Shown here in pieces: positions 1 through 12,092 of a DNA stretch of 64,000 nt. The first letter of the stretch is position 1; every line of letters begins with the position of its first letter. Under the pieces are notes generated by a model. It was not told the DNA's origin, did no database searches, and worked only from the letters and a program-made list of their open reading frames with translations. Made by a program: the position numbers and the translations under genes. Source of the stretch: Oryza sativa Japonica Group (Eukaryota; Streptophyta; Magnoliopsida; Poales; Poaceae); the NCBI RefSeq assembly GCF_034140825.1, contig NC_089045.1:2538501-2602500 (forward strand), read 5' to 3'.

Positions 1-1729
1 TTTGGTTTACCTTGAGACTAACGACAGGTTTTGGGAGACGTTTCTAGCTGCTGTTGCCCAGTTTTCCAAGCTAATACTAGTGCAGTCGTGCAGGGATGCA
101 GGCATGCAGCAGCCGACCAGCCACCCCGAAATCCCGCGGTTTCGGACTTTTTTGACCCTTGGACTCTGCACTTTGCTCCGTTTTACAGTGCTGCTCCCGC
201 TTCCCCGCAACTCAACCTCTTTCTTTGCTCTCCTCAAACCGAACCTTCTCTGCCATCGTCTTCCTCTTTTCAGAAACTGTCTCTCTTCTACTGCTGATGA
301 AGCTGATCATCACAATCTTGCTTTGCTATGATCAGAGCAAGTTCTCGTCAGGTTTAATTTCAGGTGGTCAAACAATTGCAGTATGAGCAGTAGTAGTTTG
401 TATTACTGTCACTGTCAGCGCCATATCTTTCTTGATCTTACAGGCAAGCAAAAGCTCTGTAGAGAGTTTTAGCTTACTGTTCTGATCGCGATCGTTCGCT
501 GTGTGCAGTTGATTGCCCATCACGTCTGCTGATACTACACTCTGACTTCCATGCACATATGACTGCTACTAGTAATCCAGGCAATCCAGCTGGTATCAAG
601 CAGGATCACTGCCTCTGACGACATCACTACTGGCTTTAGCTTAACTGGCAACAGGTTACTGAAGATCGCAGAATGTTCCAACGAAGCTGGTGACCAGCCT
701 ACTCCTAAAATTCTTAGCTGCATCACCTATAGTGATGTTGTTTTTCTTGCTCTGATTAATCAATCACATTTCATCGCAAAAGGCCGTTTCATCATCATAC
801 CTTTGTCATCTTCAGGGTTCCATTTGGAAAAATGAATGCGGAAAATTCATCCTAAGCATCCATCTTTTGACCAGGGCACACATGCTTCTACTACTACTAC
901 AATTTCTACCAATCAACGCAGGCGATAGACTTGCATAGCAGCCAAAACGCCTGAGCCTGACCTTGATGTCAACATCGGGATGACGCCGAAAGAATTTGCA
1001 AAGGTAACACTGCATTGACCGCAAGAACAAAGCAGAGTGGAAGATTCAGAGAGCAAGAGTTCACACTGCAAAAAAGCAATTTTACGGCAAAAGCAAACGC
1101 TTGCTTTGCTTGACCAGCAGATACAGGGTTTGAAAGCATGAGTAGTGCTATGCTCTCTCTTTTATCGATCGATTTGTCTGCAGAAAGTTGTACCCACGTC
1201 TTGTTAGCTGCCGAATTATAAGAAACTTTGTTGGCTGATGAAACTGCGTGTAGGTGTTTAATCAATTTAATCATCCGCCCTGCTTTTAAAGAGACCAGAG
1301 GTTGGAGCACCGTTTTAGAAGCCTGTTGTTGGTTCATCTGTTGCGTCATGCTAGTACAGCTTCAGAGCATTTCTCTGTCCTGTTCCAAAAAGCTCAACTA
1401 CTTTTATTTAAATAATTGGGTGAATTACTATCATGAATCATCTATTTATTTTAGAAAAAAAATATTTTAAAAAGTAAACTTATCGGTAATTAATATCGTA
1501 ATCTCGTAAAAAACTATCACCATAACATCGTAAATATAATAGATTATTTTTAGATAATATAATAAAAATTGGCTTACGCACAACCATACTCGTCGATACG
1601 AGAATTTGAACCTGATAGGTGAAATTACATACTCACGACTCCATCTCTCAACAGTAATATTTTCACAACTTATTACTTCTAGATTTTTTTTAAGATTTTG
1701 GGTATACAGAAAGACTCGTTCTACTACTA
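1..1729. other. Unassigned intergenic stretch
   Basis: I see no gene here. The open frames are short, overlap on both strands and match no family I know. The stretch from about 1470 to 1730 is AT-rich. Around 1605-1620 the minus strand reads GGTTCAAATTC, which resembles a tRNA-type B box and might be a decayed SINE, but no A box or end repeat could be placed with confidence. Confidence 0.4.
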
Positions 1730-1987
1730 CTCCCTCCGGACTGATAATACTTGTCATTTTAGATAAGGGTGAGGTCAAACTTTAGAATATTTGATTATGA
1801 ATCATTTTTAAAATATTTGTCAATCAAATATGGTGACTACATGTATAGATTAGTCTTAAAAGTACTTTAATAAAATCATATATTTTTTCACACTTTTATA
1901 CATATTATAATAGAAAATAATGGTTAAAGTTTTTTTTGGAGACCGTGCCCTTATCCAAAACGACAAGTATTATCAACCCGGAGGGAG
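1730..1987. mobile_element. Stowaway-like MITE, 258 bp
   Basis: The element begins CTCCCTCCGG and ends with its inverse CCGGAGGGAG, and TA dinucleotides flank both ends. The inner sequences TGATAATACTTGTC and GACAAGTATTATCA continue the inverted repeat. This fits the Stowaway (Tc1/mariner-derived) MITE class of grasses. It encodes no protein. Confidence 0.85.
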
Positions 1988-2429
1988 TACAATATAACCT
2001 TGAAAGATAAAGTTTTGGTAGTTTAATCGAATCTTATCCGAAATATCAAATGTTTATGACAACTGAGGATATTGCGTTAACCATAAGCCAACTTATAGAA
2101 CAAACTATATATATTATTTTATTATCTATTTCTTGTGCTATACTCTCTGTGTCCAAAATTCTTAAGCATAATTCATTTTCTCTCTTTTTTAAATAAGATA
2201 GCATATTTGTATATTTGTAGTCTTCATGCATCTAAGACTTAAACGAAGAGGTTATCTTTTTATTTTACAATATTAGATTAAAATGTTAACTGTAGCCTAA
2301 GTAACCATTTTAATACTTATTGGTTATATGCATGTATATAGTTTTTAATCTTTATTAAATGCATGATGATTTTTTTTGGTGACAAAAGATATACATTGGA
2401 TGAAAGGATTAATACTATACAACTAGCCT

Positions 2430-2840
2430 GATTTTCGTTAACACGTTTTTCAAACTATAAACGGTGCATTTCGTACGAAAACTTTTTATATGTAATTTGT
2501 TTTAAATTATTATATAAATTCATTTTGAAGTTTAAAATAATTATTGCATCCGTCTCAGCTACCTAGGATGAGCGAATATGTCATTTTGTACAGATTCATG
2601 GTCTTACGATGAATCAGATCTCATTCTACTCCATCCGTCCCAAAATATAAGCATTTTTAGCTATGAATCTGGACAACTGTATGTCCAAATTCATAGAAAA
2701 AATACTTATATTTTGAGACTGAAGTAGTAGATAATAATATTTTAGAATGAAGAAAATAAAACTCAACTAGCTAATCACGCACTAATGATTTTCTCGTTTT
2801 ATATACTCATATTTAATCTTCATCTTTTATCACCTTCAAC
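2430..2840 (+). repeat. Dispersed AT-rich repeat, interrupted by a MITE
   Basis: The segment containing AACACGTTTTTCAAACTA, ACGAAAACTTT and, after an interruption, ACTAATGATTTTCT is shared with 55605-56010. An inverted partial copy of the other half of this family lies near 19310-19460. This copy is split by the Stowaway-like element at 2629-2727, so the MITE arrived later. I cannot name the family with certainty; a non-autonomous DNA transposon is likely. Confidence 0.55.
2629..2727. mobile_element. Stowaway-like MITE, 99 bp
   Basis: The left end is CTCCATCCGTCCCAAAATAT and the right end is ATATTTTGAGACTGAAGTAG, with TA on both sides. The middle is a near-perfect hairpin (GAATCTGGACA ... 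TGTCCAAATTC). It is nested in an older dispersed repeat. Confidence 0.85.
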
Positions 2841-3890
2841 AGGCATATAGGTTGCCGGATCAGGTTTATATGGACCCACATGGCTGGCTACTTCCCTGAT
2901 GACGATTTTCAACTATGGATATACTGGAGTAGATGTCAAATCGTCTTGCTCTTACTTGCACCAATCGTGAGGTGTTACAATACCTAGGAGTAGAGAAGAC
3001 CTTCATTTGGTCCAGAAGCTTCTAGAAGCCACTCGGACCGGCCAATACAGTGCGGGAAAAAGACAAGGCTGCGAAGGTTTGCGCTGACGCAATCGCGCCC
3101 TTTGGCTTAAGCTACACGCCAAACGCATGACAGCTTCTAGTAGATGGAGGAATTACAGGTCACTGGCTGCCTCGGACACGGTGTGCTGGGCCGCAGCATG
3201 GGCCTCCATCGGTGGGTCCTGGGCTACTGGCCCGTTTGCATCCTTATCATGGGGCCGTGGGCCCGTGGCCTATGAAACTGTGGGCCGGGATATTTATTCC
3301 AGCTAGATGCAGACCTGCAGGTTTTCAACTTTACTGAGTTACACTAACCAATGAAATTAACTAATAATGCTATATATGGTTGAAAAGTTGATTTGGAAAA
3401 GGTAAGAAATTAGGGAAGAATTATTTTTTTTTATAAAAATAGGTACCGTCTAGAAGATTAGGAAGTGTGTATTTCTCTTGTGCATGCCTTCCAATTGGTC
3501 TCAGAAACCACAGCGTCAGATGGTAATGTTGAAAACGTTTCCCTTTGTTTTTTTTAGAACATTCCTTTTGGGTTCAGATTGACATCGATCATGTGTGTGC
3601 ACGGATACAGACAGAACACAAACCGTCTAGTAAAAATCTGAGCAACTGAATCTCACATCAATATTGACATATTGTACCTTCAATTCTGTAAGAATCGAGT
3701 TGAAAATCACGCTTGCAGAAGGAACTCGAGTTACTTGGAACAGCTAAGCCGATATTTTCGTGGTCTAGATCGCATCATTGTAATGGCCTGAATGCCCTTC
3801 AGAAACGTGTCCCGTCTACTTCAAGACAACTTACAGTAATTACTTGTAAGCAATAATAAGATAAACATCATATCTGTAAAGGCAAATATG
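2841..3890. other. Intergenic stretch with orphan promoter-like motifs
   Basis: No coding region is visible. Positions 3015-3027 hold a three-unit heat-shock element followed by a CCAAT box. Between about 3190 and 3300 there are several GGGCC/GGCCC blocks of the kind seen upstream of plant housekeeping genes. No open frame downstream looks like a gene, so this may be a relic promoter or serve an unrecognised non-coding transcript. Confidence 0.35.
3015..3027. promoter_or_regulatory. Perfect three-unit heat-shock element
   Basis: The sequence GAAGCTTCTAGAA is three alternating GAA/TTC units at exact 2-bp spacing, the known binding site of trimeric heat-shock factors. A CCAAT box follows within about 20 bp. 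No obvious target gene lies next to it, so its function is open. Confidence 0.4.
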
Positions 3891-3904
3891 AGAATTGAGA
3901 ATTA

Positions 3905-4377
3905 GGTGCCCCAAGTACCTCCAATTATGGTGGACCGTCTTCTCGAGCCTTGGCTTCCCATATTGCTTTCCCTGTTTTCTTCCACGAGTGACACTGCTCC
4001 TGCCGACTCAAAGTTCCGAGAGAGCATTGCCGTGGATTCGACATGGTTGTGACTCTTGGCGCGTGGTCTATTTGAAAGGAACGGAACAACTGCGTGTTGA
4101 ACAACTGTTCTTGGCCCTGATCCAAGGTGGTCGCAAGCATGGCACAAAAGGCCGCCCTTTGGCATCTTGCCCATCTCCTGTCGACAATGCTGCCTTCTTA
4201 GTGTGATACGTTGTCTGGTCGTTCCATTGTAATCACGAGAGTAGGCTTAAGTCTTCGTTTTCCTCTGTTTTCTCATTTTCTTCCCAAATCCCCCTTCATT
4301 TCTTTGTTTTGTTATTTGTGTAAATTTTATTTCTCTTAATATAAATGTACACAATCCTTTTGCGTATTCCAAAAAAA
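3905..4377 (+). mobile_element. 5'-truncated LINE tail with 14-bp target duplication
   Basis: The insert ends in CTTTTGCGTATTCC followed by a run of A. It is flanked by a perfect 14-bp direct repeat, AGAATTGAGAATTA, at 3891-3904 and 4378-4391. An A tail plus a duplication of this length indicates target-primed reverse transcription. The 473-bp body carries no recognisable reverse transcriptase, so it is probably only a 3' end. The tail resembles that of the smaller insert at 13768-13882. Confidence 0.8.
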
Positions 4378-4444
4378 AGAATTGAGAATTATGCTGCTGT
4401 CGTGCTGTCGAGTACTAGTATTTCAATTGAATAAGCTTAACAAC

Positions 4445-4590
4445 GGGTGTGTTTAGTTCCTGAAAAAAGCTAGAAGTTCAGAGAAAGTTGGGAGTTTGAA
4501 AAAAAAGTTGAAAGTTTATATGTGTAGAAAAGTTTTTGATATGATATGATGTGATGTAAAGTTGGAAATACGAGGAAACTAAACACGGCC
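4445..4590. mobile_element. Small MITE of the GTGTTTAGTT family
   Basis: The left end is GGGTGTGTTTAGTTCC and the right end is the inverse of GGCCGTGTTTAGTTTCC, with a 3-bp AAC repeat on both sides. The interior holds the AAGTTGAAAGTTT and TATGTGTAG motifs found in the relatives at 6930, 43338, 52241, 52382 and 56061. It is non-coding. Confidence 0.7.
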
Positions 4591-4992
4591 AACATTGAAC
4601 AGTTGGTCATTTTATCGTGCAGCTTTAACTGCCAAACAGAATACTCGCGCGCGGCCACAAACTTTTTGATTAACTTTTTAGCTAGCCAACCTTCCTGCAG
4701 GCTACCAGCAGGAATGTTCTTTCAGCTTAATTGTCACTCGTAGATGCTTCTTTGGCAAGGGTTAAATGCATGAGCTACAATTTGCTGGCATCTTAATTAG
4801 CCAAATAATTGGACAAGCTAGCATACTACTACTCCATCACCTCTTGCTGGTTGCTTCGTCGACTGTGTTGAATACAATCAAGAACTCATTTTTGCTGTGG
4901 GTTCAAGCCGCTGCCAATTTCAGATAAGCAACATACCACGTGATGTGCAGAAGACGAACCCTATGTTTTTCTTCATTTCTCTTGTTGATTAG

Positions 4993-5118
4993 CTTGCAAA
5001 TTAAGGGGGTGTTTTAGCCCCTCTCTCAGAACCATAAGTCCCTAGGGGAGAGACTTATACTTTTATAAGAGGGACTAAAGTTTAGTCCCTATTCCCAAAC
5101 ACCCTCTTAATTTGCAAG
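4993..5118. mobile_element. Short hairpin element (GGGTGTTT type)
   Basis: The outer 13 bp, CTTGCAAATTAAG, is perfectly inverted at the right end. Inside are GGGGTGTTTTAG and CCCAAACACCC and an inner palindrome built from AGTCCC/GGGACT. The palindrome extends past the probable element ends, which makes the exact border unclear. No protein is encoded. Confidence 0.6.
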
Positions 5119-6261
5119 TTTTGCAGCATAATGGGATAGCCTTTCACAGTTTCACTGCAGTCCTATGCATACATTGTGTATTATCTTTAATTTGTCTCTG
5201 GCCTGAAGATGCTCATTTTGTCAGATGATGAATGGCATGGAATGGATCTGAACTGAAATTGTGAATGCTTGGATGAAATCATTCAAAAGAAAACGAATGG
5301 CAAGATGAAAACTGAAGAAATGCGCTTGCAATTTGACCTTCTAGTTGTTACATCAGAAAAGTTGTGCTAATAATACGCCATGGCGGGTAGGCCCTTGTTT
5401 AGCTTAACCAGTTGATGTTCAGAGTGGAATTTATCAAGAAAAGGGTTCTCTCTCAACTTGGATTATGCGTTTTCTTAATTATGCTGGATGGACTGCTTTG
5501 AGTATGTATCACTTCATCTCGTCAATGGCTAATCGAGGCACGAAACTAATCATGATGGAGCAGGTGCTTGATTACTTGTTCTAAGAACCTTTTTACTGCA
5601 TTATGCCTTTATCCTTGAGTCCCACCTGCAAAATTTGACCATGGCCATGCCACGCAAATCAGAAGGACAAAACTGCAGGCAGTAGCTTTTATTCTTGTTG
5701 ATGGATCAGTTTGGAATCAAATTTGGTGTTTTCCTTAAGTCTCACCTGCTTCCTCCTAGGTAACTTGTTTTATTTTGTGATTTCAAACTCCATACTTGCA
5801 CATGTTTTCTAGACTAGCTAAAATATTACTTAGTATAAGAGATAAAAAGCAAAAAATTATAAGTCTATATAGCATAGTTAATTAGATAATGTCATATCCA
5901 AAGCAAAAGCATTCACTTGTGGAGATATTATGGCCTACATGTCAACTTGTGGCATTGAAATCAGTCTCGAACATCATCGCTATTCAATAGGAGTAGAACC
6001 ATTTAAAATAGTACTCCTATAGAAAATTAACTTGACAATCTGTCAGGTAACTATCAAGATTCAAGAGCACAGATGTTTTGGATAGAACTGTGAATTGATG
6101 TTCACAATTCACAAGGTTTCCATGAAAAGTACTCCGTACTAGGAACACAGCAGAGCATGTGCTGCCGGCTGGAATGCAATGTCACTGTTTGGTAGGCTCC
6201 AAAAGGGTACTGATGGCGTACCAACTGAACACTGGGCAAGAAAATGTTTGCATCGAACATA
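5119..6261. other. Unassigned intergenic stretch
   Basis: Apart from low-complexity AT-rich tracts I see nothing I can name: no long open frame, no paired splice sites and no terminal repeats. Confidence 0.4.
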
Positions 6262-6543
6262 CTCTCTCCGTAAAAAAAAAAAGACAAACCCTGGTTTCCA
6301 TGTCCAACGTTTGACCGTCCGTCTTATTTAAAAAAATTATAAAAAAAATTAAAAAGACAAGTCACGCATAAAATATTAATCATGTTTTATCATCTAACAA
6401 TAATAAAAATACGAATTATAAAAAAATTTCATATAAGACGGATAGTCAAAGTTGGACACGTAAACCCAGGGTTTGATTTTTTTTAGACAGAGGGAAAGTT
6501 GGACACGTAAACCCAGGGTTTGATTTTTTTTAGATAGAGGGAG
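6262..6543. mobile_element. Stowaway-like MITE with duplicated right end
   Basis: The element starts CTCTCTCCG and ends AGATAGAGGGAG with TA flanks. The arms pair through TGGTTTCCATGTCCAACGTT and its inverse. The last roughly 47 bp (GTTGGACACGTAAACCCAGG through the AGAGGGA end) occur twice in tandem, so the right terminus is present as an inner and an outer copy. Confidence 0.8.
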
Positions 6544-6636
6544 TATATATGGCAGTTCGGTCAGATTTTAGGGGTGACGGTATGAAAACCAGTATATTGA
6601 CTCTAGCCATACATATGATTAAAAGCTGTAACATTA

Positions 6637-6714
6637 TATGTATATATATATATGTATATGTATATGTATATATATGTATATATATATATATATATGTATG
6701 TATGTGTGTGTGTT
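6637..6714. repeat. TA/GTAT microsatellite
   Basis: A simple-sequence tract of TATA, TATG and finally TGTG units. Length is probably variable between accessions. Confidence 0.9.
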
Positions 6715-6929
6715 TTAGGGACTTAAAAAATCAATGATGATAAATAAACTATAATAAAAAAAATAAAAGACAACTCTATAATTAAGTTGTAGTATTTAAA
6801 TTTTGAATATGACTATGAATATTAAAGAGTAAACAATGGAACTGAATATTACTTCACTCTAGTGTAAATGGTGGTTTCTTGTTTTCAAAGTCATACTCTA
6901 GCTATAATCTTATAATTTTTTTCTGCTGT

Positions 6930-7076
6930 GAGTGTGTTTAGTTTATGCCAAAATTGAAAGTTTGGTTGAAATTGAAACGATGTGACAGAAAAATTAAAAG
7001 TTTGTATGTGTAGGAAAGTTTTGATATGATGGAAAAGTTGGAAGTTCGAAGAAAAAAATTGAAACTAAACTCGGCC
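6930..7076. mobile_element. Small MITE of the GTGTTTAGTT family
   Basis: The left end GAGTGTGTTTAGTTT and right end AAACTAAACTCGGCC are inverted copies. The interior shares AAAGTTTGGTTGAAATTG and ACGATGTGAC with the copy at 56061. It is non-coding. Confidence 0.65.
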
Positions 7077-8051
7077 TATATCAAATATTAAACCTTACAC
7101 CATCAAATCAAGTCTGGTGCAAACATATCACTGTTAAACCTTGCATCATCTTAGCCTAGATAAAGAACAAGTAAAATAGTGGGATCCAAATCCATCTGAA
7201 ACAAAAAAAGGAGTTCTTTTTCATGGGATGCAATTACTCCACTTGAGCTAATCCTCCCTTTCAAACACAATTACATTTTGAAGGCAACTACTCCACTGTT
7301 CACTCCTCGTCCTCTTGTTTTTTTTTGGCTTCGATCCCTGTAACCGTACTGCACATCACGTCATCCATTTAAGAAACAGCTCACAAGAACTCGACAACAA
7401 TTCATTTTTCTCACAGTAAAATCCGTACTACTTGGAGCAAGCAACGAATCCAATCCAAAACCCAAAAACATTTATTTAGAAATGCGTAGACTTTTTTCTT
7501 TTCTTTTTTCTGATGGCACGCTTAAATATAGAGAGACATGGAGGGAGAGCAGCGCACGCGTGAACGGGAAGCGAGAGAGAAGCATGGCCATCCACCATGT
7601 CTGCATCTGCATGGCCAAAAAGGGGAGGAAGAAGAAATGAGATGACAATGATGATGATGATGGTTTCATCACCCAACCCTCCCTTCAATCCAACTTCACC
7701 TCCACAAAAATCCTATCCATTATCCACCAAACACTCGAAAATTTCCATCTTTTCCAGTTAAAAATCAAAAATCCCCTATCCTTGTTTGCTTCCATTTCGT
7801 CGCGGATTTGGACCACGCTGCAACCAATCCCCATCCAGAACGATCCCAATCTCCGATGGGAAGATTCTAAATTTGCAATCCACCCAAGAACTCCACTACG
7901 AGAGCTTCCCCCCAATCATAACTCCCTCGCTCGCTGCATCCCCAGTTCCCCACCACGACGACCCAAGAAACGCCTCCTGAATTCGTCCCTACCCGCGCCA
8001 GATCGGAGCTCGTAGCAATAATCATCGGGAGAGAGAGATAAAGAGGAAGCA
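7077..8051 (+). promoter_or_regulatory. Upstream and 5' leader region of the RopGAP gene
   Basis: This stretch precedes the RopGAP start. CT/TC-rich and CCCTATCC-type tracts from about 7680 on look like a transcribed leader. The in-frame open region begins at 8052 with no earlier in-frame ATG. I did not find a convincing TATA box at the expected distance. Confidence 0.4.
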
Positions 8052-11000
8052 ATGACGACGGAGGTGGCGCTCCTCCGTGGCCCGACCAACCTCGCTTCCC
8101 CCACAAGCTCCACCCTGCGCTATTTAGCCAATGGCGACAGCGATGTCTCGCTCCCAAGGAGAAGCAGCCGCGAGGAGGAGAGCCCTGCAGGACTCCAAGA
8201 GGAGGAGGAGGAGGAGGAGGAGGAGAGGTGGTCGTTCTTGGCGCTGCTGCTTGAGCTGCTGCGGAAGTCGCTGCTCCGGTGCAGTACGGTGCAGGAGGGC
8301 GGCGGCGAGTGCGGGATGGAGATTGGGTGGCCGACGGATGTGCAGCACGTGGCACACGTCACCTTCGACAGGTTCCATGGATTCCTCGGCCTCCCCGTGG
8401 AGCTCGAGCCCGAGGTTCCCCGCCGGGCTCCCAGTGCGAGGTATTCGGCTCGAAGCTCTGAACAATGTGGTTGTTGTTCTGAATCCAATGGTTTCTGAAC
8501 ATTCAGTTTCAGACTTTCAGTTGGAAGTCTATTTTTGTGGAAATGTGAATCCCTTTTCACTCCCGATTGCATTTTGGAGGTGTTTTGATATGAAGTGCTA
8601 TAGGAAAATTTGTGTTTTGCTCAGTTATAAGAAAATAGAACTGTTGGTTGTTGAAGTTCAGTGTTTTGGTATGGCACATCTATTCGCATTGCAACCTCAA
8701 GGATGGGTTGGTTTGAAATTTCATATAAAAGCAGTTTTTTTCCCGTTGTTTTCTACTAGGTGGTATTAGATTCCTCTTGAATAATGTGAATTTCAGTTCT
8801 GTTGTGTTTTAAACTTTGTAACCTCACCTGAATTTGAACTGTATATTCTCATGATGAGTAGGTTTTCGCACCACCAGTCTGCAGAAATTGGTGGCATTGC
8901 ATTTTCTTCATGTTTCATTGATTAATAATTAGTCAATCATGTTTCTCTATGGTCTGGTATTTGATATGGCCGCATAATTTTGCTGTAGTGTCTTACGTCA
9001 TATAATTATGCCGGTCACCTTTTTATGATTCGGAAAATGGATTTCGCTTCCATATGAGCCTGATGAGGTCTGTATAATGAGGACTAGCTATAATTTGAAG
9101 CGTACATTTACGGAAATCATAATTGCCTATAAATTTGAATATTTGATACAGAAACAAGACAGTCATACATTTGAATTATTTTGATATTCTGCATTTGGGT
9201 AACAGTAGCTATTTTGTTCACTTGCTTAATTCTGGTAAAAGTATTTCATTCATGGTCCTCTAAATGCCAATCCTGTTTTTATTTGTAAGAAACCAAAAGA
9301 ATCTTCAATATCATGTGTTAAAATATATGGGTTCTCAGAATTTTTTTTAAAAAAGCATGCCTTTTGTGAAGTTATTGTGGTATTTATATTTATCTCAGCT
9401 ATATCACCTATTGGCTTTTTTTTCATGCAAATGCTTATGCCTGCTATGCAAAAATACTATTTATCAACTATTACTACCTTATATCACAGCATTGCATCTA
9501 GTGCTTTGGATGATGCCTTTATTGTTCAGGACTGTTTGTCATTGTCAAACTCATTTTGGATCACACTTTAGGAGCTTGAAAATAAAAGTTTTCTGGGTTG
9601 CGCTCCTTTCTGGCTTAAGTAAAGTGCATACGCATATTGTATATTATTTTATATCGGGAATTGCAGGACGTGAGCAATTAGTTTTAGGTTATCTATAAAG
9701 AATAGATAAAAACGGTTATCAGTTTCTACTTTATAGAAGGATGGGACTCTGGGAGCACGGTGCCTCCAAAAGAAGATAAAGTGGCACATACACCTATAAT
9801 GCATCTTCAAACTGAATGTTTGCTGCTATATGATAAATGAAACTGCAGCATATGAGTTGTGGTCAGTTAACGGTTGGATAACTTCTGCAATGAGTAAAGT
9901 TTCTGAAATAACAAGAAAACATAATTTCCCAGGACAATTGAGCATCTGAGTTAGCATTTAGCAAACTAGTATATTTATTTCAGAACCAAAATAATAATGT
10001 GAATTTTGTTCACATATTTATACCGATGCCATGCTTTTAACCATGCAAAGATTTGCAGGAATCCTGGTATAACTTTTGTAAGAATTCAAAGTGTTCCTTT
10101 GCACCACCCGAACAGTTAAAAGACGGTTCATTACAATTTACAATATGCTTGAATTGATTCAAAAAAAAAAAAAGAAAGGAAAAAAATCTTTGATGCTGAT
10201 GGCAATGTGCTTTCCTTTTCATATGGTGGTATCATATTATCCTACTTTTGCAAGATGCATGTGTTTGGCAATGACACTGTACTTTTGATAAATATACTCT
10301 AGAATTTAGTTCTTGTTCATGTTTACACCAGCTGTTGGTATTTGTCAGCTGATCAAAACTTAAAATGCAGTGCAAGTGTCTTTGGCGTTTCAACAGAATC
10401 AATGCAATGTTCCTACGATTCCAGAGGAAACAGTGTACCAACGATTCTCTTGATGATGCAAAGACGTCTTTATGAACAAGGCGGTCTTCGGGTGTGATTT
10501 TTAAGCATTTATAGTTACATCTTTTTAATCACTGGCTTGTAGCTTTGTTCTGACCAAATAATTCTTATCTTGTTTGTATTTTTGACGGAAATCTTATCTT
10601 GTTTGTAATTTGCAGGCAGAAGGTATTTTTCGTATAAATGCAGAGAATAGCCAGGAGGAGTTTGTGAGAGATCAGTTAAATAGTGGAATTGTGCCGGATG
10701 GCATTGATATTCACTGTTTGTCAGGTCTAATCAAAGTAAGCCTCTTTCTGTCATGTATCTTACGTGAATCTGTTGACTGCATTATCTTCATTGTCGCATA
10801 TATTGTGTTAGGGCATTGCATGTTCTTCACTTGGGAACTTATTAATTAGCAGATGTGTTCATCTTCAGTTATAGAGTTTCATATTAACAGCTACCACCTA
10901 CCAGAGAACCCACACTTTTGCTTTTGAAGGGAACTCAATCTTCTCCCTCCCTCTCTTTTTTCACACCAGATATATTTCCACAAGTTTTTTTTTTTTGGGT

Positions 11001-12092
11001 GCTATGTAGTAAGTTTCTGTTGTGAATTTGATTTGCTTATAGAAGCAGTTAAGGGGTGCAGTCAACTTATTGGAAGTTACTAGTTTTGTGTCCCTGAGAA
11101 TTGTCAACTAGGAAACACACATATTCTATAGAGCGAAATAATTTTATAACACAAAATAAAAAATCTATAGGGATCTCATTCCATCTATTTGTCCTTTTCT
11201 GCCAGGCCTGGTTTAGGGAACTGCCGAGTGGGGTGCTGGATTCTATCCCACCTGAACAGGTGATGCAATGCCAATCTGAAGAGGATTGTGCTCGAGTCGC
11301 CAAATGCCTTCCACCAGCTGAAGCAGCTTTACTTGAGTGGGCAGTTAATTTAATGGCTGATGTTGTCCAAGAAGAACAGATAAACAAGATGAATGCTCGT
11401 AACATTGCTATGGTTTTTGCACCAAATATGACTCAGGTAATGCACTGTCCTAATAATAAACTTATGATTTTAAGTGTGGTCGATGCTTACTGTCATGCAC
11501 ATATGTAATGCAGATGTCAGATCCATTGACCGCACTGATGTATGCGGTGCAAGTGATGAATTTTCTCAAGATGCTAATACAGAAGACCCTCAAGGGTAGA
11601 CAAGAGTCCAATCTGGAGGACACATCTCTGCCCCATAAGGACCCATCTGATGAAAGTGGACACCATAAACCCTGTCTCACACTTGAGTCTCTCCTCGAGG
11701 AAGAATCCAGGCGTCCCTCTTTCGTCGAAGAGGAGCCCATTCTGAACAGTCCCGCACATGGCACCGGCTACAATCCTATTGAGGTTAATCCTGTCCAAGG
11801 AAAAACTGCTGCTTCCATTGCACAGACAAGTGAAGTTCAGACGATCATAGAGGGCTCCAGTAGTTGCTCCCGACCTTCTCTGACTGATCCGCCTGCTACT
11901 GCTGATCCTGTCTGTGCTGAAGCTGCGAACTCGCTTCAACGAAAGGGAAGCCGAAGCCTGAATAGTAGGAGGACAAGAAAGGGCAAAGGGCAGTCTGGAA
12001 CGAGTGCCACTTCCTCAGCTGAGAAATCAAAAGGCACGAGCATTGTAAGCCGGATAAACTCCAAGATTGAACGAATTGAAGCATGGAGGTGA
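8052..12092 (+). CDS. CRIB-domain Rho GTPase-activating protein (RopGAP)
   Basis: Exons join as 8052-8440, 10371-10491, 10616-10735, 11206-11436 and 11514-12092; all junctions are GT-AG and the total of 1440 nt gives 479 residues. The protein would speed GTP hydrolysis by plant Rho-type (ROP/RAC) GTPases and so shut off their signalling at the plasma membrane. A glutamate-rich run lies near residues 50-58. The CRIB motif begins IGWPTDVQHVAHVTFDRF at about 91. The RhoGAP domain spans roughly 134-340; EGIFRI at 172-177 holds the arginine finger R176, and NARNIAMVFAPNMTQ is the conserved late motif. The tail is Ser/Lys-rich and ends in a basic helix. A CRIB directly before a RhoGAP domain is the plant RopGAP architecture. 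Intron 1 is 1.9 kb. The start is the first ATG of the open frame. Confidence 0.93.

Noticed and set aside
2-386. Overlapping open frames at the left edge
   Set aside because: No frame shows a domain or codon bias, and both strands are open equally. It may be the leader or tail of a transcript outside the window, but this cannot be shown.
1467-1720. Possible tRNA-derived SINE on the minus strand
   Set aside because: A B-box-like GGTTCAAATTC is present, but I found no convincing A box, tail or target duplication.
3895-4206. 103-residue open frame inside the LINE tail
   Set aside because: It starts in the target duplication, outside the element, and matches no reverse transcriptase or other family I know.
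10446-10466. Similarity of CTTGATGATGCAAAG to miR172 (AATCTTGATGATGCTGCAT)
   Set aside because: The stretch lies in a RopGAP coding exon and encodes conserved residues (LLMMQRR). There is no hairpin partner, so it is a chance match.
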